Origin: Sporosarcina trichiuri
GTDB taxonomy: Bacteria > Bacillota > Bacilli > Bacillales_A > Planococcaceae
NCBI RefSeq assembly: GCF_030406775.1
Contig: NZ_CP129119.1
Location: 2,697,501 to 2,761,500, forward strand
Direction: 5' to 3'
Length of the DNA: 64,000 bases
Position numbers and translations under genes: made by a program. Positions 40,992 through 49,180 of this stretch are shown piece after piece (the stretch's first letter is position 1; every line of letters begins with the position of its first letter). The notes under the pieces were generated by a model. That model saw only the letters and a list, made by a program, of their open reading frames with translations. It did not search any database and had not been told where the DNA came from.

Positions 40992-41039
40992 AAATGGAGT
41001 CAGAAAAACATAACTTGAATAACTAAAGGGGGACTCACC

Positions 41040-42434
41040 ATGGATATCGGATATATCCTGCTCAACGTTGCGGGCCTGTTGGTACTGGCAGGAATCCTAT
41101 TTTGGATGAACCGCAGGCATGTTTCATTTTCGAAACGGGTGTTTACAGGGCTCGGGCTCGGAATCGTGTACGGAATCGTACTTCACATCAGCTACGGAGC
41201 AGACGGGGCGGCACTCCAGAACTCGATCCCCTGGTTCAACATCATCGGAACCGGCTATATCAAGCTGCTGCAGATGATCGTCGTTCCGCTTGTCTTCATT
41301 TCCATCCTTACGGCCTTCACGAAAGTGGCAGCGGGCAAAAACTTCGGGAAGCAGGCCGCTGTCATTCTCGGCATGCTCATCGGGACGACAGCGATTGCTG
41401 CCATGCTCGGTATCGGATCCGCCTTGCTGTTCAACCTGAATGCTGAACAGATTGTGCAGGGGGAAGCGGAAGCCGCCCGGGGAATCTCCCTCGAAGAGAC
41501 AGCCTCGACTGTGGCCGATAAGGCGCTGCCTGATCAGCTGCTCGATCTGCTGCCGGCGAATCCGTTCCTCGACTTCACAGGTGCCCGCCCGACATCGACC
41601 ATCGGTGTTGTCATCTTTGCCGCCTTCCTCGGCTTCGCCTTCCTGGCCGTCCGCAGGAAACAGCCTGAACAGGCAGCGGTCGTCCAGAAAGGCATTGACG
41701 CGGTGTACGCACTCATCATGGCCGTCGTCAAAATCGTCCTCCGTCTGACGCCGTACGGAATCCTTGCCATCATGGCGCGGACAGTCGCCGTGTCCGACTA
41801 CGGTGCAATCGTTAACCTCGGCAAATTTGTCGGCGCCTCCTATGCCGCATTGATCGTCATGTTTGCAGTCCACTTGGCGATTCTCGCCCTCACAGGCCTG
41901 AACCCGCTCAACTACGTGAAGAAAGCGGGCGACACACTCCTGTTCGCGTTTTCATCCCGATCCAGTGCGGGAACTCTCCCGCTGACCCTGACTACGCAGA
42001 CGACCCGTCTCGGCGTGCCGGAAGGGATTGCGAACTTTGCGGGCTCGTTCGGCCTCTCGATCGGGCAGAACGGCTGTGCCGGTATCTATCCGGCGATGCT
42101 CGCGGTCATGATCGCTCCTACCGTCGGCCAGCCGATCGATGCGCAGTTCATCATCACACTGGTTGCCGTCGTCGCCATCAGCTCCTTCGGTGTGGCGGGC
42201 GTCGGAGGCGGTGCCACATTCGCGGCCATTCTCGTCCTGTCGGCATTGAACCTGCCGATCGCCCTTGCCGGCATCCTGATCTCGGTCGAACCGCTCATCG
42301 ATATGGGCCGGACTGCACTGAATGTCAGCGGCTCCATGACCGCCGGTGTGACCGCCGCCCGGGTAACGGGAGAACTCGACACCGAGCAATACGGTGAAGC
42401 GATGCCCCGCGATCCAGCTGTATCCGAATTGTGA
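41040..42434 (+). CDS. tcyP: L-cystine sodium symporter TcyP
   Basis: 464 residues; AAGGGGG upstream. Dicarboxylate/amino acid:cation symporter fold with helices from YILLNVAGLLVLAGILFWMNRRHVSFSKRVFTGLGLGIVYG; the hairpin motif FAFSSRSSAGTLPLTLTTQTTRLGVPEGIANFAGSFGLSIGQNGCAGIYP and the C-terminal SVEPLIDMGRTALNVSG bind substrate and sodium. Closest by eye to B. subtilis TcyP. A CymR-like promoter supports a sulfur-uptake role. Confidence 0.9.
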   Translation: MDIGYILLNVAGLLVLAGILFWMNRRHVSFSKRVFTGLGLGIVYGIVLHISYGADGAALQNSIPWFNIIGTGYIKLLQMIVVPLVFISILTAFTKVAAGKNFGKQAAVILGMLIGTTAIAAMLGIGSALLFNLNAEQIVQGEAEAARGISLEETASTVADKALPDQLLDLLPANPFLDFTGARPTSTIGVVIFAAFLGFAFLAVRRKQPEQAAVVQKGIDAVYALIMAVVKIVLRLTPYGILAIMARTVAVSDYGAIVNLGKFVGASYAALIVMFAVHLAILALTGLNPLNYVKKAGDTLLFAFSSRSSAGTLPLTLTTQTTRLGVPEGIANFAGSFGLSIGQNGCAGIYPAMLAVMIAPTVGQPIDAQFIITLVAVVAISSFGVAGVGGGATFAAILVLSALNLPIALAGILISVEPLIDMGRTALNVSGSMTAGVTAARVTGELDTEQYGEAMPRDPAVSEL

Positions 42435-42440
42435 ACAGAC

Positions 42441-42474
42441 AAAAGCCGCACTCCATGACGAGTGCGGCTTTTTG
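42441..42474 (+). terminator. tcyP terminator
   Basis: AAAAGCCGCACTC pairs with GAGTGCGGCTTTT around CATGAC; T run. Confidence 0.8.
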
Positions 42475-42530
42475 CCTTGGATGGCATGCAACGATCGGGC
42501 GGCTTGCAAAGTAAATACTGCAGACCGGGG

Positions 42531-42695
42531 AAGCGATCCATTCCCCGACCGAACCGCTCCTATCTTACGGCTAAGCGCTCCATTCGGCCCGCGAACCGCT
42601 CCATTTTGTTCCTTGACCGCTCATTTCCACTCCAGAACCGCTCCATTCCCCGACCAAACCGCTCATATCTTCCTTTCTTGAAACGCTCAAGCCCC
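42531..42695 (+). repeat. Phased repeat array D: CCGCTCC(A)T units at exactly 21 bp
   Basis: The TC of the (C/A)(C/G)CG(C/A)TC core starts at 42537, 42558, 42579, 42600, 42621, 42642 and 42663, all exactly 21 bp apart, plus a last one at 42687 (24). Units read AGCGATCCATT, ACCGCTCCTAT, AGCGCTCCATT, ACCGCTCCATT, ACCGCTCATTT, ACCGCTCCATT, ACCGCTCATAT. The first unit has GATC and later ones GCTC, as in arrays A-C. It follows the tcyP terminator in sense orientation. Confidence 0.85.
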
Positions 42696-42703
42696 GGGCA
42701 CAC

Positions 42704-42736
42704 CAAAAAAACGGGCCCAGCCACAGCGGGACCCGT
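42704..42736 (-). terminator. Terminator of the methyltransferase gene
   Basis: On the - strand ACGGGTCCC pairs with GGGCCCGT, followed by seven T. Confidence 0.7.
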
Positions 42737-42742
42737 CTCCAG

Positions 42743-43915
42743 TCAATCTTCCTTCAATATATCCAGCTTTAACTCGCGTTCCAAGAACGGCCGGGCGTGC
42801 AGCAGACGGCGGAATGCTTTGTACCTTTCTGCTGCGTCCGCCGTCACTTGCTTGTCCGAACGGTAGGCGCGGATCAGAATGTTTTTCGGTGTGTGTTCCA
42901 TATCGATGAATTCCAGCAGCTGCGTCTCGTAGCCGGCGAGCGTCAGCAGCTCGGCGCGGAGCGAATCGGTCGCGAGTGCTGCGAACCGTTCCTTGATGAG
43001 CCCGTGCTGCAGCATCACGTCAAGTTCCGGAGCCTGCAGCTGCTTGAACAGTTCATGCTGGCAGCAAGGTACACTCAAAATCACACTCGCCCCCCAGCGG
43101 ACTGCGCGGGCAAGCGCCATGTCCGTTGCCGTATCGCATGCATGCAGCGTGACGACCATGTCGACCGCCGTATCGCCTTCATAATCGTTGATGTCCCCGA
43201 CCAGGAATTCGAGCTGCTCATAGCCGAGATCCTTGGCAATCTCCCGGCATTCCTCGATCACTTCCTTCTTGAGATCGAGTCCGGTCACCCGGATATCGAG
43301 CCCTTTCTCAATCCGGAGATAATGGTAGAGAGCGAATGTCAAATACGATTTGCCGGAACCGAAATCGAGGATGCGCACCGGCCGGCCGGTCGGCAGATGG
43401 GTGAGCGCATCGTCGATGAATTCGATGAACCGGTTGATCTGCCGGAACTTATCATGCTTCTGCTTCTTCACCTGCCCGTCCGCTGTCTGGACACCGAGCC
43501 GGATCAGGAACGGATACGGTCTGCCGTCCTCCAGCAAATAATTCTTCTTCCGGTTGTGGGAAAGGTCCGGCACTTTCGATGACGCCGCAGCGCTCGATTT
43601 CCAGGAGATCTTGAACTTCTTGGAGAGCTGCACCTGCACGGTCTCATCCGTGAACTCGGCCTGCACTTGGCGGAACCGCATGAGCGCATTCGTCAGGAAG
43701 AGCTCCAGCCCATCCTCCGAAATATTGTGATGCTTCAGCACCCGTTCAAACTGCTCCTCGAACTGGATGAACAGCTCGCCTTTCAGCTCGATGGGCTTCG
43801 CCTTGATGCGCAGCAGGCCTTCCTCTTTTGTCCGGGGCTGGCTGAATGTCGCACGGATGAACGACCCGTCGGTCAGCCGTTTCGCCAAATCCGTGATTAC
43901 TTGTTCAAATTCCAT
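42743..43915 (-). CDS. SAM-dependent methyltransferase (Methyltransf_32-like)
   Basis: 390 residues. N-terminal helical region (~1-110), linker with SHNRKKNYLLEDGRPYPFLIRLGV, then a Rossmann methyltransferase: RILDFGSGKSYLTFALYHYL (SAM motif I, ~182-201), GLDLKKEVIEECREIAKDLGYEQLEFLVGDI, VVTLHACDTATDMALARAVRWGASVILSVPCCQHEL. The HACDTATD and VPCCQHE motifs mark the GSTCD/Methyltransf_32 group, probably acting on RNA. Specific target unknown. Confidence 0.82.
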   Translation of the reverse strand: MEFEQVITDLAKRLTDGSFIRATFSQPRTKEEGLLRIKAKPIELKGELFIQFEEQFERVLKHHNISEDGLELFLTNALMRFRQVQAEFTDETVQVQLSKKFKISWKSSAAASSKVPDLSHNRKKNYLLEDGRPYPFLIRLGVQTADGQVKKQKHDKFRQINRFIEFIDDALTHLPTGRPVRILDFGSGKSYLTFALYHYLRIEKGLDIRVTGLDLKKEVIEECREIAKDLGYEQLEFLVGDINDYEGDTAVDMVVTLHACDTATDMALARAVRWGASVILSVPCCQHELFKQLQAPELDVMLQHGLIKERFAALATDSLRAELLTLAGYETQLLEFIDMEHTPKNILIRAYRSDKQVTADAAERYKAFRRLLHARPFLERELKLDILKED

Positions 43916-43962
43916 AAGGTTTGACTCCTTTGCAAGTGAGGTAGGGAAGACTAGAGGGAATG

Positions 43963-44700
43963 TCAGTCAAGGAGAAACCCCTTGCTCTGCAGGTATTCCT
44001 TCATATAGGGACGCTGGGCAGTCTCCAGGAAATCCGCCATCTGCTCCGTCCAGCCGGCCTGCTTCTGATTGGAACTCCGGGAGCCGTAATACTCCTGCAT
44101 GGTTTCGTCATATTGTGGAAGCAGGGCGTCGTACTTGCCGGCATCATACATATTCTCATGAAGGACGGCATCGAGCGGCAGGCGCGGTTTCACCTCGTTG
44201 CGTTTGGCCGGCACGCCGATCGTCATGCCGAATAGCGGAACGGTGCCCGCTGGCAGTCCGAGCATCCTGCTGATTTCCTCTGGGTTATTGCGGACTCCGC
44301 CGATATAGCAGATCCCGTAGCCTTTCGACTCTGCGGCAATTGCGACATTTTGTGCGAAAAGGGCTGTATCCACCGTTCCGACAAGCATCGCTTCGGCATG
44401 TGAGAAGTCAATCGTGCGACCGTGAAGCGCCGCTGCTGCCTGCAGACGGGTGAAATCCGCGCAAAAGACGAAGGCGGCTCCGGCCCCGTTGAACTGATGC
44501 GGATTCCTGGACGCGTCCCCGACCGCTTTGCGCAGTGATCCGTCCGTCAGATGGATCACCGAGCAAGCCTGGACAAAATGGGAGCTGGCGGCATGCTGCC
44601 CGGCTTCGAGCAGTTCCCGTACGGTTTCTGGAGGAATCGGTTCATCGGTGTAGGTGCGCACGGATGAGTGGGAAGTCAATAAGTCGATCACCATATTCAT
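43963..44700 (-). CDS. NADPH-dependent FMN nitroreductase (NfsA/Frp/NfrA type)
   Basis: 245 residues from ATG 44700 (TTGGAGGCG upstream; the frame's 5' extension overlaps the divergent gene). Starts VIDLLTSHSSVRTYTDEPIPPETVRELLEAGQHAASSHFVQA, the FMN-binding start of group A nitroreductases, then GYGICYIGGVRNNPEEISRMLGLPAGTVPLFGMTIGVP and a C-terminal lid (QKQAGWTEQMADFLETAQRPYMKEYLQSKGFLLD). Reduces flavins, quinones or nitro compounds. Divergent from the glutamate-synthase-like gene. Confidence 0.9.
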   Translation of the reverse strand: MNMVIDLLTSHSSVRTYTDEPIPPETVRELLEAGQHAASSHFVQACSVIHLTDGSLRKAVGDASRNPHQFNGAGAAFVFCADFTRLQAAAALHGRTIDFSHAEAMLVGTVDTALFAQNVAIAAESKGYGICYIGGVRNNPEEISRMLGLPAGTVPLFGMTIGVPAKRNEVKPRLPLDAVLHENMYDAGKYDALLPQYDETMQEYYGSRSSNQKQAGWTEQMADFLETAQRPYMKEYLQSKGFLLD

Positions 44701-44767
44701 TCGCCTCCAACAAGTAGTTGAGTTCAATGGTACACCAGATTGGAAAGAGAGAAAAGGAGTGAAGCTT

Positions 44768-46354
44768 ATGAGCTGGCTGGAAAGCGTATCCATGACGACG
44801 ATGATCGTCATTCTCGTACTGATATTTGTGCCGCTGTCCATCATCCTCTACCTGTTCCTGTTCGACCGGAAACAGAAACAGCATGCGATTTTACGCAATT
44901 ATCCGATACTCGGACGTGTCCGGTACATGATCGAGAAAGTGGGACCCGAATTTCGTCAATACCTGTTCGACAGTGACAATGAAGGCAAACCTTTCAGCAG
45001 GGAAGAGTATTTGCATATGGTCATGCCGGGGAAATACTTGAACAGCGTGATCGGGTTCGGGTCGAAGCGTGATTTCGAGGCGCCCGGCTACTATTTGCGG
45101 AATGCCATGTTCACCAAACAGAACGACGAAATGCGGGTGGACAATGAGACGCAGATCGAAACGATGCGCTACCAGGTGACGGACGAAGGGCTGTTCTCCC
45201 GGAAAGAGCACAGGGAGGAAATCAAAGCGAATCCATGGCTCCTGCCGGAGGAAGACGCGATCGTCATCGGACCGGACTGCGCAAATCCGTTCCGGGTCCG
45301 CAGTATGCTCGGACAGTCCGCGATGAGTTACGGGGCGCTTGGCGATCATGCGATCACCGCCCTGTCCAAAGGCATCGGCATGGCGACCGGTGCGTGGATG
45401 AATACCGGCGAAGGCGGCCTGTCGCCGCATCATCTGGCAGGCGATGCGGATATCATCGCACAGATCGGCTCCGGCCTGTTCGGTTTCCGGACGAAAGAAG
45501 GGGAGTTCGACTGGGACCTGCTGACGGAGAAAGCTGAAAATCCGAAAGTGAAGGCATTCGAACTGAAGCTGGCCCAAGGAGCGAAAATGCGGGGCGGCCA
45601 TGTCGAAGGCGCAAAGGTGACGGAAGAAATCGCAGAAATCAGGAATGTCGTCCCCTTCCGGACCATCAACAGTCCGAACCGGTTCAACCAGTTCGATGAT
45701 TTCCCTGGGCTGTTCGAGTTCATCGAGAAGATCAGGAACCATTCCGGAAAGCCGGTCGGCATGAAGATTGTCATCGGCGGGAAGTTGGAAGCCGAGGAGC
45801 TCGCCCGGTTCATGCAGGAAACCGGCAAAGGCCCCGATTTCATATCGATCGACGGGGCGGAAGGCGGTTCGGGCGCGACCTATCAGGATCTGGCCGATTC
45901 CGTCGGATTGCCCGTCAGGTCTGCGCTCATGCTGCTGGACGATGCACTGCGCAAGTACGGTGTCCGTGACCGGGTGAAAATCATCGCATCCGGCAAGATG
46001 ACGACACCCGACAAAGCCGCCATTGCCTTGGCAATGGGAGCGGACCTCGTCCAGATCGCCCGCGGCTTCATGATTTCCGTCGGCTGTATCATGGCGCAGC
46101 GCTGCCATACGAACGAGTGCCCGGCGGGTGTTGCGACAACGGATCCCCATCTGCAGCGCGGACTTGTGGTGGAAGAGAAGAAATTCCGTGTCACCAATTA
46201 TATATTGACGATGCGGGAAGGCCTGTTCCGTATTGCGGCAGCGGCCGGACTGGATTCGCCGACTAAATTCACCAGAAGCGATGTCTTCTATAAAGATGAG
46301 CGCGGGAATGTCCTGCCTATTGAAACACCTGTCACAACCAATCAGGATAGCTGA
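44768..46354 (+). CDS. FMN-binding glutamate synthase family protein (YerD-like)
   Basis: 528 residues from ATG 44768 (AAAGGAGTG upstream). N-terminal membrane helix (MIVILVLIFVPLSIILYLFLF, ~11-31), then the glutamate-synthase FMN barrel: SAMSYGALGDHAITALSKGIGMATGAWMNTGEGGLSPHHL, GGHVEGAKVTEEIAEIR, FISIDGAEGGSGATYQDLADSVGLP, and the iron-sulfur cysteines in GCIMAQRCHTNECPAGVAT. It lacks the glutaminase domain of GltB. Membrane anchoring and exact reaction are unproven. Confidence 0.87.
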   Translation: MSWLESVSMTTMIVILVLIFVPLSIILYLFLFDRKQKQHAILRNYPILGRVRYMIEKVGPEFRQYLFDSDNEGKPFSREEYLHMVMPGKYLNSVIGFGSKRDFEAPGYYLRNAMFTKQNDEMRVDNETQIETMRYQVTDEGLFSRKEHREEIKANPWLLPEEDAIVIGPDCANPFRVRSMLGQSAMSYGALGDHAITALSKGIGMATGAWMNTGEGGLSPHHLAGDADIIAQIGSGLFGFRTKEGEFDWDLLTEKAENPKVKAFELKLAQGAKMRGGHVEGAKVTEEIAEIRNVVPFRTINSPNRFNQFDDFPGLFEFIEKIRNHSGKPVGMKIVIGGKLEAEELARFMQETGKGPDFISIDGAEGGSGATYQDLADSVGLPVRSALMLLDDALRKYGVRDRVKIIASGKMTTPDKAAIALAMGADLVQIARGFMISVGCIMAQRCHTNECPAGVATTDPHLQRGLVVEEKKFRVTNYILTMREGLFRIAAAAGLDSPTKFTRSDVFYKDERGNVLPIETPVTTNQDS

Positions 46355-46360
46355 ACGGAA

Positions 46361-46395
46361 AACAAGCAGGGGGATTGCCCTCTGCTTGTTTTTGT
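46361..46395 (+). terminator. Terminator of the YerD-like gene
   Basis: AACAAGCAG pairs with CTGCTTGTT, inner GGG/CCC pairing, then TTTTG. Confidence 0.7.
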
Positions 46396-46478
46396 TTGAA
46401 AATAAATTAATAATCTACACAATCTGAAAAATATGATAACATAGGAGATAATCAGTCGAAAACAGGGGGGATGGGGAA

Positions 46479-48113
46479 ATGGAACTTCTGAACAAAACGG
46501 TCGGAGCAGTCTTGAGGGAGCAGGCGGGACGGTATCCGTTACAAGAGGCAATGGTATACCCCGAACGGCAGATCCGTCAGACATATTCCGAATTCGACAA
46601 AGAAACAGATCGTCTGGCAAAGGCATTCATGGGGATGGGTATCCAAAAAGGGGAGAATGTCGCCATCTGGTCAGACAACAAACCACAATGGCTGCTGAGT
46701 CAGTTTGCCACGGGAAAGATGGGGGCCGTCCTGGTCACAGTGAATACGAATTACCAGGCAGCGGAATTGAAGTACTTGCTGCAGCAATCCGAAGCGACAA
46801 CACTGATTCTCGATGAAGGCTTCAAGGGGACGGATTATCTGGAAATCCTCCGATCCATTTGTCCGTCTCTGCGGCAGTCCCACAGCAGCCGTGTTGAATG
46901 CAAAGAACTTCCTCATCTGAAGCGCATCATCTTGATGACAGAGAAGAGTGAGCAGGGCATCTACAAATGGTCCGAATTTCTCCGCCATGCGGATTCCGTG
47001 GAGGACAGCGAGCTGGAAGAGCGGCTCAATTCCCTGGATCCCGATGACGTCATCAATATTCAGTATACATCCGGAACGACAGGCTTTCCGAAAGGCGTCA
47101 TGCTGACACATAATAATGTCGTCAATAACGGCAGTATGATCGGCGGGACGATGAAGCTGACAAGTGAAGACCGCGTCTGCATCCCGGTTCCGTTCTTCCA
47201 TTGTTTCGGCTGCGTCCTCGGCACGCTGGCCGCAGTCACACACGGGGCAGCGATGGTCATCGTCGAGCAGTTCGACCCGCTCCGCGTCCTGCGGGCCGTT
47301 GAAGGCGAGAGATGCACAGCACTCCATGGCGTCCCGACGATGTTCATCGCAGAGCTGAACCATCCCGACTTCAGCAAGTTCGATACCTCCTCCTTGAGGA
47401 CCGGCATCATGGCAGGCTCGACCTGTCCGATCGAAGTGATGAAACAGGTGATCGGGGATATGGGAGCGGATGAAATCACGATCTGTTACGGGCTGACGGA
47501 AGCATCGCCGGTCATTTCCCAGACGAAGACGGATGACCCGATTGAAAAGCGTGTGTCCACTGTCGGGAAGCCGCATCCGCACGTGGAAGTGAAGATTGTC
47601 GACCCGGTCACAGGCGAGGAAATGGAGACCGGGGAAGCAGGCGAACTTTGCACGCGGGGCTACCATGTCATGAAAGGCTATTACAACAATCCTGAAGCGA
47701 CCCGGGAAGTGATCGATGAAGACGGCTGGCTGCACACAGGGGATATCGCGAAGCTGGATGCGGATGGGTACCTTGATATCACCGGCCGTATCAAGGACAT
47801 GGTGATCCGCGGAGGGGAGAATATCTACCCGCGGGAAATTGAAGAATTCCTATACACATGTCCCGGAGTAGCGGACGTGCAGGTCGTCGGTGTGCCGGAT
47901 GAGAAATACGGTGAAGAACTGATGGCCTGGATCATTCCGAAAGACGGAGTTGTTCTGGATGAGAAGGATATCCGTGCGTTTTGCAAAGGGGCCATCTCCT
48001 ACCATAAGATTCCGCGCTATATCCAGTTCACGGATGCGTATCCGATGACCGCATCGGGCAAGATACAGAAATTCAGACTGCGGGAGATGTCGCAGACAGC
48101 GGCCGCGGACTGA
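46479..48113 (+). CDS. AMP-forming acyl-CoA synthetase (fatty-acid-CoA ligase)
   Basis: 544 residues; AGGGGGGATGGGG upstream. Adenylate-forming enzyme: P-loop IQYTSGTTGFPKGVMLTHNN (~190-210), FFHCFGCVLGTLAAVTHGA, YGLTEASPV, GWLHTGDIAKLDADGYLDITGRIKDMVIRGGENIYPREIEE, and the C-terminal catalytic Lys in MTASGKIQKFRLREM. Activates medium/long-chain fatty acids to acyl-CoA (YngI/ACSF2-like). No other beta-oxidation genes nearby, so chain length is open. Confidence 0.88.
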   Translation: MELLNKTVGAVLREQAGRYPLQEAMVYPERQIRQTYSEFDKETDRLAKAFMGMGIQKGENVAIWSDNKPQWLLSQFATGKMGAVLVTVNTNYQAAELKYLLQQSEATTLILDEGFKGTDYLEILRSICPSLRQSHSSRVECKELPHLKRIILMTEKSEQGIYKWSEFLRHADSVEDSELEERLNSLDPDDVINIQYTSGTTGFPKGVMLTHNNVVNNGSMIGGTMKLTSEDRVCIPVPFFHCFGCVLGTLAAVTHGAAMVIVEQFDPLRVLRAVEGERCTALHGVPTMFIAELNHPDFSKFDTSSLRTGIMAGSTCPIEVMKQVIGDMGADEITICYGLTEASPVISQTKTDDPIEKRVSTVGKPHPHVEVKIVDPVTGEEMETGEAGELCTRGYHVMKGYYNNPEATREVIDEDGWLHTGDIAKLDADGYLDITGRIKDMVIRGGENIYPREIEEFLYTCPGVADVQVVGVPDEKYGEELMAWIIPKDGVVLDEKDIRAFCKGAISYHKIPRYIQFTDAYPMTASGKIQKFRLREMSQTAAAD

Positions 48114-48118
48114 ACATG

Positions 48119-48149
48119 AAAACGCATGCCCGTCACGGGCATGCGTTTT
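48119..48149. terminator. Bidirectional terminator
   Basis: AAAACGCATGCCCG pairs with CGGGCATGCGTTTT around TCA. Confidence 0.8.
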
Positions 48150-48155
48150 CTGTAC

Positions 48156-48521
48156 TCACTTGTACAGTGTGTCCTCTTCCGTTCCGTCCGCGTGGTAGAT
48201 CGTCAGGATCCCTTCATGATCCGTTACGTACGGTTTCGCTCTGTCCAGCAGATCTTTTTTCGAAGTTTCCCGGTATATGACGGACGAACTGTCTTTCTTC
48301 GTGAGCACCCAGTCATCGTTATCGGTCTTCGCCTCGAAATGAGGTCTGTCGCCCGGATCACCTTCAATTGTTTCACGTGCCTGTGCTAAACCGATGGAAA
48401 TGGCACGGCCTTCCGAGTATCCTTCCCGCAGCAGCGCATTCGCGACCTCGATCGCTTTGTTGCGCACTTCGGGAGTTTCGTTCTTGAACGTGGCCGGGTA
48501 GTCATCTTTTGTCCAAGGCAT
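48156..48521 (-). CDS. DUF2188-domain small protein (YdaT-like)
   Basis: 121 residues from ATG 48521 (AGGAGGTG upstream). N-terminal half MPWTKDDYPATFKNETPEVRNKAIEVANALLREGYSEGRAISIGLAQARETI resembles a ChaB-like/DUF2188 helical segment; the second half is the short beta repeat DWVLTKKDSSSVIYRETSKKDLLDRAKPYV with HADGTEEDTLYK. B. subtilis YdaT is a general-stress relative; function unknown. The start is next to the guaD stop (TGACATG), so the two are cotranscribed. Confidence 0.8.
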   Translation of the reverse strand: MPWTKDDYPATFKNETPEVRNKAIEVANALLREGYSEGRAISIGLAQARETIEGDPGDRPHFEAKTDNDDWVLTKKDSSSVIYRETSKKDLLDRAKPYVTDHEGILTIYHADGTEEDTLYK

Positions 48522-48522
48522 G

Positions 48523-49032
48523 TCAAGCACCTCCTGACGGGTTTTGCGGCATCTCTGCAGCTGCGCCGCCGCGGCTGTTGGCTGCCGCTTCAAATGGTTC
48601 CAGCCGATGCGGTGTTTCCATATACATGAAGGGAACATCCCGCAGCGGGCCCGGTTTTTCGCGGTCACTGTAGAAATTCCTGGTCTTATCCTCTGTCGGC
48701 AGGACTTCCATTGCCTCCTGCTTGCTGCAGGCGTAGTAGATCTCACCGATCTTGGCCTGATAGGAAGCGGCAAGGCACATCGGACACGGCTCCCCGCTTG
48801 CGTAGAGGATCGTATTGGACAAGTCTGTCGAAGCGATGACCCTGCATGCTTCGCGGATGGCCGCCATCTCTGCATGGGCGGACGGGTCATGATCACCTTC
48901 CACGGTATTGACCCCGCTTGCGATGATTTCTCCATCGCGGACGATGACAGCGCCGTAAGGACCGCCACCTTCGAATACACTGCCTTTAGCAAGACGGACT
49001 GCTTCATTCAAAAAACGTTCGTGATCCATCAT
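48523..49032 (-). CDS. guaD: Guanine deaminase-like nucleoside deaminase
   Basis: 169 residues from ATG 49032 (AAGGAGGC upstream). Cytidine-deaminase-like fold with zinc site H53-A-E55 (DPSAHAEMAAIREAC) and PCPMC (C83, C86). N-terminal GGGPYGAVIVRDGEIIASGVN and the EIYYACSKQEAMEV segment match GuaD of Bacillus. The C-terminus (~150-169, AANSRGGAAAEMPQNPSGGA) is a longer, low-complexity tail. Converts guanine to xanthine. Followed by the YdaT-like gene. Confidence 0.85.
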   Translation of the reverse strand: MMDHERFLNEAVRLAKGSVFEGGGPYGAVIVRDGEIIASGVNTVEGDHDPSAHAEMAAIREACRVIASTDLSNTILYASGEPCPMCLAASYQAKIGEIYYACSKQEAMEVLPTEDKTRNFYSDREKPGPLRDVPFMYMETPHRLEPFEAAANSRGGAAAEMPQNPSGGA

Positions 49033-49110
49033 GATGCCTCCTTGTCGATTTGGGACGATTTCCCGGGAAATAAAACGAAAATAGGGATAGCACAATTACA
49101 GGTACTTGCT

Positions 49111-49149
49111 TATAATGAATCTGACCGGCGGCTGATGAAAACGCTTCCG
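49111..49149 (+). promoter_or_regulatory. putP -10 and cre-like site
   Basis: TATAAT at 49111-49116 and TGAAAACGCTTCCG at 49136-49149, 12 of 14 positions of the CcpA cre consensus TGWAANCGNTNWCA. A cre just downstream of the start would let CcpA block transcription when sugar is present. The -35 is weak. Confidence 0.4.
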
Positions 49150-49180
49150 GGAAAAATACAGAATATAAGGGGGATTTCAA

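Noticed and set aside
42394..42866. Open frames across array D encoding NRS-type heptapeptide repeats
   Set aside because: The heptads are a by-product of the 21-bp period; no ribosome-binding site, and sister array C has a 20-bp period that cannot code.
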